Below, one piece after another: positions 1 through 7,739 of a stretch of 11,158 nucleotides of DNA. Numbering within the stretch: position 1 is the first letter of the stretch; every line of letters starts with the position of its first letter. A program made the position numbers and the translations under genes. Under the pieces are notes generated by a model, which was not told the DNA's origin, made no database searches, and saw nothing but the letters and a program-made list of their open reading frames with translations. This stretch comes from Actinomycetota bacterium (GTDB lineage Bacteria > Actinomycetota > Acidimicrobiia > Acidimicrobiales > Poriferisodaliceae), in assembly GCA_002731665.1 (NCBI GenBank), contig PCCJ01000094.1, positions 1 through 11,158 of the forward strand, read 5' to 3'.

Positions 1-25
1 CTATCCGTGGCATTGCAGTTATCAT
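1..25 (-). CDS. Start of an unidentified gene, truncated by the left window edge
   Basis: An ATG at 25-23 opens a frame reading MITAMPRI before the window ends. It is preceded, with a 5-nt gap, by a perfect GGAGG Shine-Dalgarno core (plus-strand cctcc at 31-35), the strongest ribosome-binding site in the window. This is why I accept a gene from only eight codons. It lies 180 nt downstream of the dehydrogenase stop on the same strand, so it may be the fourth gene of the catabolic operon or the first of another transcript. A second in-frame ATG at 13-11 has poorer spacing. Eight residues do not allow a function to be assigned. Confidence 0.6.
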
Positions 26-30
26 GTCAG

Positions 31-35
31 CCTCC
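31..35 (-). promoter_or_regulatory. Strong ribosome-binding site for the truncated left-edge gene
   Basis: The minus strand reads TTTGGAGG, then CTGAC, then ATG. The full GGAGG core at 5-nt spacing is near optimal. Most other starts in the window have only partial SD sequences, so this site fixes the start of the partial gene at position 25. Confidence 0.65.
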
Positions 36-205
36 AAAGAATGTCGAATCGCTTATTGTTTCATAAATTGCATCGCTTTTGGAAGGATATCAAATAACAC
101 GTTCCCGGTAATCAGATGACGCGACCCTGGCAGTCTCCGAATCCTATCCCTAACAGGCCATCTGGGTTTAGCTCTACTCGCATCAAGAACTAGAACCGAT
201 TCAAG

Positions 206-958
206 CTAGCTAAAATTCGTTCCACCATTGACCTGAATAGTCTGCCCAGTCACATGTCGAGAAGCATGTGAACTTAAGAAAACTGCGACATCTGCTATCT
301 CTTCTGGCTTACCCATAGCTCCAAGTGGCACTAACTTGCTCGCCTGGGCGATTTGTGTTTCAGTCATGCCGTCTCGTGGTTGAGCTGTATCGACTATGCC
401 CGGAGCAATGGCATTTACTCTTATCCCATATGGCGCAAGCTCTGCAGACACAGACCGAGTAAATCCGATAATTGCTCCTTTACTCGCCGCATAGTGAACA
501 CCTCGAGCAGAATTCCTAAAGAACGCTACCGATGAGAGGTTTACGGCTGTGCCCTTGCGTTCAACCTTTACCAGCTCGTTAGCCATAATTTGAAGACATC
601 TAACACCACCTAAAACGTTTACGTTTTGAACTGTGTTCCAATCTGCTTCAGTCATGTTCAAAAAATCCCGACGAGGAAATATTCCAGCATTATTAACTAA
701 CAGATCAATCCCTCCGAGCTTTTGCCCGACGGCAAAGGCTTCAGCACAGTCAGCCCTAACGCCTACATCACCCTGAACGATTAACGCCTCGGACCCATTA
801 CTTACGATAGAAGCTGCAATCTCAGCAGCAGTTTCTTGGTCATCGAGGTACTGCACAACGACTGACGCTCCTTCTGCTCCTAGAGCTTCAGCTACTGCCC
901 TTCCTATTCCCTGTTGTGCACCAGTAACAAGTGCGACGCGTCCTGACAATATCCCCAT
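206..958 (-). CDS. Short-chain dehydrogenase/reductase (classical SDR, FabG-like)
   Basis: A 250-residue cytosolic NAD(P)-dependent oxidoreductase of the classical SDR family, at the usual length. Seen in the sequence: the cofactor glycine motif TGAQQGIG (residues 12-19), NNAG (89-92), a structural Asn near 112-114, catalytic Ser143, Tyr156 and Lys160 in YAASK, the PG turn after the active site, and the C-terminal VNGG characteristic of FabG-like members. The family interconverts alcohols and ketones; substrate is not readable from sequence. It starts 34 nt after the Baeyer-Villiger monooxygenase stop, so the two are probably cotranscribed, and it may supply the ketone that the monooxygenase uses. 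No clear SD precedes the ATG, so translation may depend on the upstream gene. The same reading frame stays open for 50 codons after the TAG stop (see findings). Family assignment is firm; substrate unknown. Confidence 0.93.
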   Translation of the reverse strand: MGILSGRVALVTGAQQGIGRAVAEALGAEGASVVVQYLDDQETAAEIAASIVSNGSEALIVQGDVGVRADCAEAFAVGQKLGGIDLLVNNAGIFPRRDFLNMTEADWNTVQNVNVLGGVRCLQIMANELVKVERKGTAVNLSSVAFFRNSARGVHYAASKGAIIGFTRSVSAELAPYGIRVNAIAPGIVDTAQPRDGMTETQIAQASKLVPLGAMGKPEEIADVAVFLSSHASRHVTGQTIQVNGGTNFS

Positions 959-992
959 TTTGGCAGTCTAGGCCAAGAGCCAGAACCTGTGC

Positions 993-2639
993 TTAGACCG
1001 CTGCGGGCATTCCCTCAGAAGTAAACGAAAGTTCTTCGTAACCGTTCTCTGCAACTTCGTTTATCGTTGCGACGTACTTTGGTGTGCCGCCGTTGTATAC
1101 GAAATATCGAACTTTGCCGGCCTCATGCCCATCAACGTTTGAGTTATATCCTGTAAACCAGGACTGAGCTTTACGCATCAACATCACTGAATACATTTTC
1201 ACTACATGGTCGGTCCAGCGTTTTTCGGCGGCTTCAGTCGCTTCGGCATAATGAAGGTCGTTAGCCCACAAATGCTGAAGTAAGTCAGTGCTCCAGTTCA
1301 CACCGATTTCGATACCACGCGGATAGTTGGTAGACGCCGAGCCGCTCTGAGGACCTGAGGGCATCAACAAGTTCGGGAATCCATGGATCATCATTCCCAG
1401 GAAGGTGGATGGATTGTCAAACCATTTTTCTCTTAGCGTGAGTCCGTTGCGGCCTCTGATGTCGATGTGGTCGAAAGACCCCGTAATCGCGTCGAACCCC
1501 GTTGCATAGATGATTACATCAAACTCGTAGTCAGCGCCAGTAGTCCTAACGCCTGTCTCTGTTATTCGCTCTAACGGTGTCTCTGCAAGGTCGACTAGGT
1601 GCACGTTAGATCGATTGTAAGCTTCCAGATAGTTTGTTTCCATCGGGACACGTTGAACCCCGAAGCCATGGTCTTTGGGTATTAGCTTTTCAGCAATCGC
1701 TGGATCGTCTACTCGCCCACGAATACGTTCAGCTATGTACCTCGATATTGAGGCATTTGCTTCTTCATCAGTGAAGATCTCACGAAAGTTTGAAAGCCAT
1801 ATACCGAAACCCGGCTCATCATAGAGTTTATCCCATAAGGCGTAACGTTCTTCTTCAGTAACGTCGTAGAACCCTCGCCGGTCGGGCTCATGTTCGAAGC
1901 CACCTGGAGTTCGCGCACACGTGGCGAAAATTTCGTCATAGCGAGATCGAATCTCTTCCATTTTTTCTTCGCTTATTTCACTGTTATTTAAAGGCGCAAC
2001 CCAGTTTGGGCGCCGCTGGAATACAGTGAGGTCCCCTACCTTGTCTGCTATCGCTCCAATTACTTGGATAGCAGTTGCACCGGTGCCAATAATGCCAACT
2101 CGCTTTTCGCTCAAATCTACATTTTCGTGAGGCCAGTTATATGTGTGCCATGACTGGCCTTTAAAGTTTTCAACACCGGCAACGCGTGGTTTAGTAGGTT
2201 TAGACAAAAGACCCAAAGCCAAAATCACGTACCGACATGTTAGTTCCCGTCCATCCGAAACTTTCAGATTCCATATTTGATTTTCTTCATCGAATACCAC
2301 CGACTCCACACGGCAGTTGAATTGCATATGCTTCCGCAAATCAAATTTATCTGCGACAAAATTAAGGTAGCGAAGATTTTCAGGTTGGCCTGAGAACATT
2401 TCTTTCCAATGCCACTCGTTCAAAACTTCTTTAGAAAATGAGTAACCATAAGTGAAACTCTCGGAATCGAACCTTGCCCCTGGGTAACGATTGTTGTACC
2501 AGGTCCCTCCGAGATCGGCATCAGCTTCCAGAACCGTTGCGTTGACGCCAAGTTCGGTTAACCGTTGAATCTGATAAATTCCCGCTACTCCAGCACCAAC
2601 AATAATTACTTCGTGGTCAAGTTTCAACGCAGTGGACAT
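993..2639 (-). CDS. Type I Baeyer-Villiger monooxygenase (cyclohexanone/phenylacetone monooxygenase-like)
   Basis: A 548-residue flavoprotein that, by family, uses FAD, NADPH and O2 to insert an oxygen next to a ketone carbonyl, giving an ester or lactone. Seen: the FAD-binding GAGVAG (15-20); GGTWYNNRYPGARFD (44-58), typical of the CHMO/PAMO group; the diagnostic fingerprint FxGxxxHxxxWP as FKGQSWHTYNWP (159-170); the NADPH-binding GTGATA (185-190); Arg330 in the QRVPMETNY segment, the expected catalytic arginine; and the late ATG motif YATGFDA (378-384). Length is normal for the group, with no truncation. The ATG at 2639-2637 has a good SD (GAGGAAG, 7-nt gap). It sits between a SnoaL-like gene and an SDR on the same strand, which supports a catabolic role on a cyclic or aryl ketone. 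Flavin monooxygenase relatives are an alternative, but the fingerprint argues for a true Baeyer-Villiger enzyme. Confidence 0.93.
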   Translation of the reverse strand: MSTALKLDHEVIIVGAGVAGIYQIQRLTELGVNATVLEADADLGGTWYNNRYPGARFDSESFTYGYSFSKEVLNEWHWKEMFSGQPENLRYLNFVADKFDLRKHMQFNCRVESVVFDEENQIWNLKVSDGRELTCRYVILALGLLSKPTKPRVAGVENFKGQSWHTYNWPHENVDLSEKRVGIIGTGATAIQVIGAIADKVGDLTVFQRRPNWVAPLNNSEISEEKMEEIRSRYDEIFATCARTPGGFEHEPDRRGFYDVTEEERYALWDKLYDEPGFGIWLSNFREIFTDEEANASISRYIAERIRGRVDDPAIAEKLIPKDHGFGVQRVPMETNYLEAYNRSNVHLVDLAETPLERITETGVRTTGADYEFDVIIYATGFDAITGSFDHIDIRGRNGLTLREKWFDNPSTFLGMMIHGFPNLLMPSGPQSGSASTNYPRGIEIGVNWSTDLLQHLWANDLHYAEATEAAEKRWTDHVVKMYSVMLMRKAQSWFTGYNSNVDGHEAGKVRYFVYNGGTPKYVATINEVAENGYEELSFTSEGMPAAV

Positions 2640-2674
2640 AGTTAGGCTTCCTCACATCTAGAACCAGTAATCTA

Positions 2675-2680
2675 ATCATA
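2675..2680 (-). promoter_or_regulatory. Possible internal -10 element upstream of the monooxygenase gene
   Basis: In the 85-nt AT-rich gap between the SnoaL-like and monooxygenase genes the minus strand has TATGAT, five of six matches to a sigma-70 -10 box. A start site would fall near 2668 and leave a short leader carrying the GAGGAAG SD. The only -35-like hexamer, TTGAAA at 2707-2702, is 21 nt away, which is too far, so this is weak. The monooxygenase could instead be read only from the upstream promoter. Confidence 0.25.
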
Positions 2681-2724
2681 AATAGACTTTTAAACTTCAT
2701 TTTTCAAAAACTTCTGATCATCAG

Positions 2725-3129
2725 CTAACTCAATTGATTCCGCAGTTCCACAGCATCAACAAAAGGTCTGTACTCGGAGAGCATTGAGTTTTTAAACTGA
2801 AAAATACTGGCAACTCTCGTAGGATATATGGCCTTGCCCCCGGCAGATACTCCCATATGCTGCTGGGGGGTACCTTGCCATCTCCAAATGCCGATCGAAG
2901 CGTCTTCAGTAGCAAACACAGTTTCAATTTCGATTTGCGCGTCTGAGATATTAGCGCAGAATCCTCGAGCATGCGCATCTAATGCAGCCGGCCCAAGCAG
3001 ATGACTGGTGTGATCGACCATGTCTAAGGCTGTGAAGTCCGGGATCAGCTCGAATCTTCGCTTTCCTAAAACTTCTCCCAAATATAGTCGCATGACTTCT
3101 TCGGTTCGCTCTTTACTCATATGACACAC
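2725..3129 (-). CDS. SnoaL-like / ester cyclase-family protein (NTF2 fold)
   Basis: A 134-residue small cytosolic protein resembling the SnoaL / ester-cyclase branch of the NTF2-like superfamily. Supporting features are an N-terminal helical segment with a DHTSH element (39-43), a GxxALDAHARGF stretch leading into the first strands, a WRWQGT strand (residues 73-78), the PTRVASIFQFKN pattern, and a C-terminal region ending in ELRNQL, where this family often has a xxQLG tail. Members range from polyketide aldol cyclases to uncharacterised accessory proteins in catabolic operons, so no reaction can be assigned. Start choice: GGAAGG at 3139-3134 is 4 nt from the GTG at 3129 and 13 nt from the ATG at 3120 (three codons later); both are possible. 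It is the first gene of the likely operon with the monooxygenase and dehydrogenase. Confidence 0.8.
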   Translation of the reverse strand: MCHMSKERTEEVMRLYLGEVLGKRRFELIPDFTALDMVDHTSHLLGPAALDAHARGFCANISDAQIEIETVFATEDASIGIWRWQGTPQQHMGVSAGGKAIYPTRVASIFQFKNSMLSEYRPFVDAVELRNQLS

Positions 3130-3155
3130 TTAACCTTCCAGCCGAATAGGACAGT

Positions 3156-3168
3156 GACCGTTCCGGTC
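3156..3168. promoter_or_regulatory. Candidate operator palindrome upstream of the catabolic operon
   Basis: GACCG-TTC-CGGTC is a perfect 5-bp inverted repeat around 3 nt. It lies 26 nt upstream of the SnoaL-like GTG start and just downstream of a TATTAT -10-like box, where a repressor would block transcription. No regulator gene is visible beside it, so the binding protein is unknown. Arms this short can occur by chance. Confidence 0.3.
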
Positions 3169-3193
3169 GTTAACCATTTTCTGTGACGAGTTC

Positions 3194-3199
3194 ATAATA
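3194..3199 (-). promoter_or_regulatory. Candidate -10 element of the SnoaL-BVMO-SDR operon
   Basis: The minus strand has TATTAT, five of six matches to TATAAT, 64 nt upstream of the first gene of the catabolic operon. No good -35 stands at 16-18 nt. A perfect TTGACA exists at 3232-3227, but the spacer would be 27 nt. The promoter may need an activator, or may be elsewhere in the 134-nt gap. Confidence 0.35.
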
Positions 3200-3263
3200 C
3201 ACATCCGTCTCTCGGGACTTTTCCACTGTCAATTTCAGGTTGCATAACGCAGGTTAGAACCGA

Positions 3264-3977
3264 CTATGAACTTTTGGTTTTTTCGTATCTATATCCCAAC
3301 CCTCGAATGGTTGTTATTTTCGTTGGTTCCGCTGGGTTTGATTCTATTTTTGTTCGTAACCGCTTTATATGCACATCAATAGTTTTGGTGTCCCCAAAAT
3401 AATCGTAGCCCCAAACATTCTCCATCAAGCTATCGCGAGTTACTACTCGGCCGGCGTTCTCTATCAGGAAAGTGAGGAGTTCAAATTCTTTAAGAGCTAG
3501 AGTCACGAGCTTTTCTTTGACTCGCAATTCGTGACGCTCTAGGTCAAGTGTGACATCTCCTTGGACGAGTTTTTGATCGTTGTTAGATGGTGGTTCCCTT
3601 ACGAACTCGTTTGAGCTCCGACGGAGTACTGCTCTCATTCGAGCTACGAGCTCTCGTAACCGATACGGCTTAGTAACGTAATCATCAGCCCCGACTTCTA
3701 ACGCAACGACGGCGTCAATTTCTTCGCCACGAGCTGTAACCATAATGATTGGAACTGTCGACGTTTTTCGTATTTCGCGACATACATCCACTCCTGAAAT
3801 ACCAGGAAGCATGACATCGAGCAACACTAAGTCGGGTAGCTTTCTGGCTATTGCCGAGAGTGCTGACACCCCATCATCGGCGGTATCTACTTCGAAGCCT
3901 TCGCGCTTTAAACTCAGCGAAAGAGCTTCAGTGAAAGACGGTTCGTCATCGATTACCAGCACTCTTGTTGGAATCAT
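3264..3977 (-). CDS. regX3: Phosphate-type response regulator, RegX3/PhoB family (OmpR class)
   Basis: A 237-residue DNA-binding response regulator, cytosolic, of normal length. The receiver domain (about 4-118) shows acidic residues D10-D11, phosphoacceptor D54 in LLDVMLPG, T81 and K103 (KPY). The winged-helix domain (about 138-232) shows LKEFELL, the recognition-region WGYDYFGDTKTIDVHIKRLR pattern and RGLGYRYE, very like mycobacterial RegX3. By family it is phosphorylated by the partner kinase when phosphate is scarce and activates pst genes at GTTAACC-like direct repeats, which are present upstream of pstS. Its ATG overlaps the kinase stop by 4 nt (ATGA), a coupling arrangement. It is the last gene of the pst operon; no convincing terminator follows. 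PhoB would be an equally fair name. Confidence 0.93.
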   Translation of the reverse strand: MIPTRVLVIDDEPSFTEALSLSLKREGFEVDTADDGVSALSAIARKLPDLVLLDVMLPGISGVDVCREIRKTSTVPIIMVTARGEEIDAVVALEVGADDYVTKPYRLRELVARMRAVLRRSSNEFVREPPSNNDQKLVQGDVTLDLERHELRVKEKLVTLALKEFELLTFLIENAGRVVTRDSLMENVWGYDYFGDTKTIDVHIKRLRTKIESNPAEPTKITTIRGLGYRYEKTKSS

Positions 3978-5131
3978 TCTTCGAGATCCTCCGGTAACCG
4001 AATAGTGAATTTCGAGCCTTCTCCCTCGCGAGATTGAAGGAGAATTTCGCCCCCATGGTTCGCTGCGACGTGTCGTACGATACTCAACCCTAAGCCAGTG
4101 CCGCCGGTAGCACGAGATCGAGCTTTGTCAACCCTGTAAAAGCGCTCAAAAATGCGATCTAGGTCCGCTTTGGGTATTCCGATCCCTTGGTCTTTAACGA
4201 CTAGGTCAATGTGAGTTTTACCGCGCACGGCCTCAAGGTGGATTATCGAATTTTCATCTGAGTATTTGATCGAGTTATCCACCAAATTACTTAATGCTCT
4301 GTTCAGCTGACCAGTATCTCCCATTAGTTTCAGACCAGCTTCTGTATCAGTCTTCTCGATTTGGATATTTTTTGAGTTGGCTTTAAATCGGTGTTGGTCT
4401 TCTACAGAACTAAGAAGCAACCGGACGTCCACTGGCTCACGTCGAGGTGAACCATCGAGCTCAACTCTGCTTAACTCAAGCAGATCGTCGATAATTTGAT
4501 CAACTCGATCTGTTTCGTTAACAATTTTTTGAGTGAGACTGTCGAGAACAACCTGTTCCTCTTCTCCTCGTAAGGTTTCTGCGAGTAACCCGATAGCAGC
4601 GATTGGCGTTCTCAGTTCATGAGTCAGGTTAGCAATGAAGTCCCTTCTGACACGATCGATTCTTGACGTAGCAGTTTGATCTTCTATTAGAGCGACTGCC
4701 CCAATCTCAAGTTCAGGTTCTGAAATCGGTATTGCTTTTACCTCAATGACTTTGCTCGGCGGGCCCGTGAGGCTGACAGTTTTTGTCGCTTCAATTCCGT
4801 TATTGGCTATCGAAAGCGCTTCACTAAGAGCTTTTTCAACTAGGGCGTCTGCTCTGCGGCCTTCTAAATAAGTTTGGCCGATGTCGTTTGTGAGACACAC
4901 GCTGCCTCGTGCATCAGTTGTTACAACTCCGATTGCTAATGAATCAAGAGCAGCTTGACCTCGCCGAAAAGACAAATGAGCGTCATGCAATTGCTGAGCT
5001 AGATTATCGATAGCTAGTTGCAGCTTCACATGTTCTTGAGCTACTGAAACTTTTTTTACTCGAATTTTCGCAATTAAAACCACTAATCCTACAAGTAAAC
5101 CCAGAGCCAGTAGAGCAAGACCAATGGTCAC
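3974..5131 (-). CDS. senX3: Phosphate-sensing histidine kinase, SenX3/PhoR-like
   Basis: A 385-residue membrane-anchored sensor kinase. Seen: one clear N-terminal membrane span (about 3-22); a coiled segment; a PAS-like domain (about 58-150, containing GVVTTDARG); the HisKA dimerisation domain with phosphorylated H171 in the motif NLTHELRTP; and a HATPase domain with N box (NLVDNSIKY, N286), G1 box DQGIGIP (314-320), F box (RIFERFYR) and G2 box GGTGLGLS (343-350). By family it autophosphorylates and passes phosphate to D54 of the neighbouring regulator, with PhoU and the Pst transporter reporting phosphate status. Translation starts at a GTG 2 nt after the phoU stop and ends in an ATGA overlap with the regulator. 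No second membrane span is evident, so there is no sizeable external sensor domain; the signal probably comes from PhoU and the transporter. Confidence 0.92.
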   Translation of the reverse strand: MTIGLALLALGLLVGLVVLIAKIRVKKVSVAQEHVKLQLAIDNLAQQLHDAHLSFRRGQAALDSLAIGVVTTDARGSVCLTNDIGQTYLEGRRADALVEKALSEALSIANNGIEATKTVSLTGPPSKVIEVKAIPISEPELEIGAVALIEDQTATSRIDRVRRDFIANLTHELRTPIAAIGLLAETLRGEEEQVVLDSLTQKIVNETDRVDQIIDDLLELSRVELDGSPRREPVDVRLLLSSVEDQHRFKANSKNIQIEKTDTEAGLKLMGDTGQLNRALSNLVDNSIKYSDENSIIHLEAVRGKTHIDLVVKDQGIGIPKADLDRIFERFYRVDKARSRATGGTGLGLSIVRHVAANHGGEILLQSREGEGSKFTIRLPEDLEE

Positions 5132-5133
5132 GA

Positions 5134-5841
5134 TTATGAGGACTCTTCTCTACGAGCACGAGCTCGAGTGGCTCCGGTATGCTCTGGGAGCACGCCCGTT
5201 ACTAAATACTGCACTCGTTCTCCAACATTAACTGCGTGATCACCTATTCGCTCATAGAATCGTCCGATTACAGCCAGTTGCACTGCCTGTTGCGTAGTGA
5301 GAATACGGTCTCCACGAGATGCGAACACAGTATCGAGAAAGTCATTATGCAGCTCATCGAGTCGGTCATCTAGATCAGCTAACGCAGATGCTAAACCTGC
5401 ATCTCGGTCAGCGTATGCATCAATCGCTAGCGTGGTGAGTCGGACTGCCTGTTCGCACATCCGATCCAAAAGTCCTCGAAGTCGCGGCTCAAGCTCCACT
5501 CCTCGTAACCGACCAATAGCCTTCGAGATATTCGAGACTAGGTCTCCTGATCTTTCGATCTCGCTGATCATCCGAAGGTCGGTCAAAATAGTTCTCAAAT
5601 CGACTGCGACTGGTTGTTGTAATGCCAGCATTCGAACGCACTTTTCTTCGGCTTCAATACTCAACAGATCTAGCTCATCATCTGCGGTACCGATTGCAGC
5701 TGCAGCATCAATATCGCCTGCCAGCAAGGCAACCGTGACTGCGGAGATGCCTTCAGCTACGTGAGCTCCCATCCGAAGGAGATCCGACTTCACTTCATCC
5801 ATTAAGAGGTGAAAGTCGCTTCGTGTTTCTTCAATACTCAT
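5134..5841 (-). CDS. phoU: Phosphate signalling complex protein PhoU
   Basis: A 235-residue all-helical cytosolic protein of normal PhoU length, made of two repeated three-helix units. The two metal-binding EXXXD motifs are visible as E96-R-S-G-D100 (within EIERSGD) and E197-R-I-G-D201 (within FYERIGDHAVNVGE). By family it restrains Pst transport and keeps the SenX3/PhoR kinase off when phosphate is plentiful. Position agrees: it lies between pstB and the kinase gene, 54 nt after pstB and 2 nt before the kinase start. The ATG at 5841-5839 has a usable SD (AAAGGG). The C-terminus is a short Arg/Glu/Ser-rich tail with no recognisable motif. Confidence 0.95.
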   Translation of the reverse strand: MSIEETRSDFHLLMDEVKSDLLRMGAHVAEGISAVTVALLAGDIDAAAAIGTADDELDLLSIEAEEKCVRMLALQQPVAVDLRTILTDLRMISEIERSGDLVSNISKAIGRLRGVELEPRLRGLLDRMCEQAVRLTTLAIDAYADRDAGLASALADLDDRLDELHNDFLDTVFASRGDRILTTQQAVQLAVIGRFYERIGDHAVNVGERVQYLVTGVLPEHTGATRARARREESS

Positions 5842-5895
5842 TACTACCCTTTCTCAGGTAAAGCTTGAGTTGATTACAGACACTAGACAGAGGGT

Positions 5896-6798
5896 TCATC
5901 CTACTCGCCCCGTTATATACGCCTCTGTTCGACTGTCATTCGGATTCGTAAAAATTGTTTCTGTTTTATCAAATTCAACTAGCTCACCTGTTCGAGAGCC
6001 GTGGCTATCTAGGGCCACCGAGAAAAACGCTGTTTGATCGCTCATACGAGCCGCCTGCTGCATGTTGTGAGTCACTATTACGATGGTGTACTCACTTTTG
6101 AGTTCTGTGATCAGTTCTTCGATTCTCGCTGTCGCAATTGGATCAAGAGCTGAGCATGGTTCGTCCATTAGTACTACGTCCGGTTGAACTGCTATTGCTC
6201 GCGCGATACACAACCTTTGCTGCTGACCTCCGGAAAGACCATAAGCTGAAGCCGAAAGGCGGTCTTTTACCTCATCCCACAGCGCCGATCTGCGCAAAGA
6301 CTTTTCAACGGTTTCAGCTAATTTCGATTTTTTAACTCCCGATAATCGAGGACCGTAGGCAACATTCTCGAAGATTGACTTCGGGAAGGGGTTTGGTTTC
6401 TGGAAAACCATCCCAATTCGTCTGCGAACTTCGACTGGGTCAACTTCTTCATCGTACAAATCCGCACCGCGATATTTAATCGTGCCTTCGACTCTGGCTC
6501 CTTCGATTAAGTCATTCATACGATTAAAACAGCGCAAAAAAGTTGATTTCCCGCACCCAGAAGGGCCGATAAAAGCAGTTACTTGACTCTTATAAACTTG
6601 CAAACTGACATTGCTCAGTGCCTTGAAATCGCCATAAAACGCGTCCAGTTTTTCGACATCAAAAATGACTTCAGCAGCGGATGGATCAGATGTAGATTCC
6701 CCACCGCTAGCAGCCATCGAAGAAATAGTAGGGTCTAGATTAATAGTTGTCTTTTTTTCTTCTCTCGCCGATTCATTCAAATTGTTTGTTTCTACCAC
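5896..6798 (-). CDS. pstB: Phosphate ABC transporter ATP-binding protein PstB
   Basis: The 300-residue ATPase subunit of the phosphate importer, peripheral on the inner face of the membrane. Seen: Walker [10 protein letters not shown] (78-86), Q-loop Q133 in VFQKPNPFP, signature LSGGQQQR (188-195), Walker B VVLMDEP (208-214), and switch H244 in [10 protein letters not shown]. The segment [13 protein letters not shown] (52-64) is characteristic of PstB rather than other importers. It is about 40 residues longer than the usual PstB because of a hydrophilic Ser/Glu-rich N-terminus. The GTG start at 6798 overlaps the end of pstA by 7 nt; an in-frame ATG at codon 28 could be the true start but has no clear SD. 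The core is complete and should be functional. Confidence 0.96.
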   Translation of the reverse strand: MVETNNLNESAREEKKTTINLDPTISSMAASGGESTSDPSAAEVIFDVEKLDAFYGDFKALSNVSLQVYKSQVTAFIGPSGCGKSTFLRCFNRMNDLIEGARVEGTIKYRGADLYDEEVDPVEVRRRIGMVFQKPNPFPKSIFENVAYGPRLSGVKKSKLAETVEKSLRRSALWDEVKDRLSASAYGLSGGQQQRLCIARAIAVQPDVVLMDEPCSALDPIATARIEELITELKSEYTIVIVTHNMQQAARMSDQTAFFSVALDSHGSRTGELVEFDKTETIFTNPNDSRTEAYITGRVG

Positions 6799-7739
6799 TT
6801 TTTCTCAAATCTATTTCGGAAATAAAGGGCTGCGCCGTTAATCATTAAGACAAGTATTAATATGACGACGCTCGCGGCTGCAGCGTTTGCAGACCAATCC
6901 TCGCCGGGCTGGCGAGCAAAATTGAAAATAAGGACTGGCAACGCCGTAAATGGTCCAGTGAAGGTTTCTAAAAAGTTGGAGTCGCCAAAGCTTATAAAGC
7001 CTGTCGCTGCACCAACCAAAATAAGCGGAGCTGCCTCTCCGAGAGCTCTAGCTAGCGACAGCACAGTTCCAGTCAGGATTGTTGAAACCGCCGCCGGCAA
7101 TATTTGGCGAGAGAGGACTTCCCACTTCGTGGCTCCAACTCCATATGCAGCTTCCCGGATCCCTTGAGGCACGGCCTTTAATGCTTCCACCGAAGTTATA
7201 ACGATTATCGGGAGCACCATGGCGGCTAGGGTCAGTCCGCCCGCTATCACAGTTTTTCCTTGTGTGAATCCATCTAACGTTTTGACGAAGACAGTAAGAC
7301 CTAGCAGGCCGTAGACGATTGATGGAACTCCTGCCAGGTTGCGGACATTTAATTCAACGGCTCTAGCGAACCATCCACCTGTTGCATATTCAACCAGATA
7401 AATAGCTGTTGCTATACCAACTGGTATAGCGAACAGTGCTGTAGCTATACCTATCTGAACTGATCCAACTATTCCCTGCCAGACACCCGCGTCTTGAGCG
7501 GATCGCTGCGAGAAGCCGTTCGATAAAAAGCCGCTAAGTCGGCCGCTAAGAACGCTCCAACCATCATTAACCATTACGACTACAAGCACACCTAAAAAGG
7601 CGATAGCGAACCCGGTGAAGCTAATAAGGAGCCATTTAAATAACGTTCCGGGTAAGTCTGCTTGTGGTCGACGTTGAAGAGATTGACGCGTTTCTGCTGT
7701 TTGGATGGCAATATCGGCAGGGCTCGAGGCTAAACGCAT
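6792..7739 (-). CDS. pstA: Phosphate ABC transporter permease PstA
   Basis: A 315-residue inner-membrane permease that pairs with PstC to form the phosphate channel. Six hydrophobic spans are readable, starting at about residue 33 after a 30-residue hydrophilic leader. The cytoplasmic EAA loop, which contacts PstB, is [20 protein letters not shown] (196-215), and is followed by [10 protein letters not shown], which has the Arg and Glu (R231, E235) typical of PstA. The [11 protein letters not shown] region (134-144) is also diagnostic. The ATG overlaps the pstC stop by one base (TAATG), and the end overlaps pstB by 7 nt, so translation is probably coupled through all three. Nothing appears missing. 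Confidence 0.95.
   Translation of the reverse strand: MRLASSPADIAIQTAETRQSLQRRPQADLPGTLFKWLLISFTGFAIAFLGVLVVVMVNDGWSVLSGRLSGFLSNGFSQRSAQDAGVWQGIVGSVQIGIATALFAIPVGIATAIYLVEYATGGWFARAVELNVRNLAGVPSIVYGLLGLTVFVKTLDGFTQGKTVIAGGLTLAAMVLPIIVITSVEALKAVPQGIREAAYGVGATKWEVLSRQILPAAVSTILTGTVLSLARALGEAAPLILVGAATGFISFGDSNFLETFTGPFTALPVLIFNFARQPGEDWSANAAAASVVILILVLMINGAALYFRNRFEKKW

Noticed and set aside
110..183. Minus-strand 24-codon frame starting MRVELNPDG after the dehydrogenase
   Set aside because: No SD, very short, no recognisable pattern, and no operon junction.
2714..2724. CTGATGATCAG hairpin followed by T-rich sequence after the SnoaL-like gene, as a possible terminator
   Set aside because: The stem is only 4 bp as RNA and AU-containing, and the following T-run is interrupted. 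Too weak to call.
3169..3175. GTTAACC on the plus strand between regX3 and the SnoaL-like gene, identical to a Pho-box unit
   Set aside because: A single copy in the opposite orientation relative to the downstream gene, with no partner on the 11-bp grid. GTTAAC is itself palindromic, so single matches carry little weight.
3227..3232. Perfect TTGACA (-35 consensus) on the minus strand upstream of the SnoaL-like gene
   Set aside because: At 16-18 nt downstream there is no -10-like hexamer; the TATTAT box is 27 nt away. Not a standard promoter pair.
5297..5764. Long plus-strand open frame inside phoU, and similar plus-strand frames opposite pstC and pstS
   Set aside because: These are antisense shadows: Ser/Arg/Ala-rich translations with no domain pattern, opposite genes with clear family motifs.
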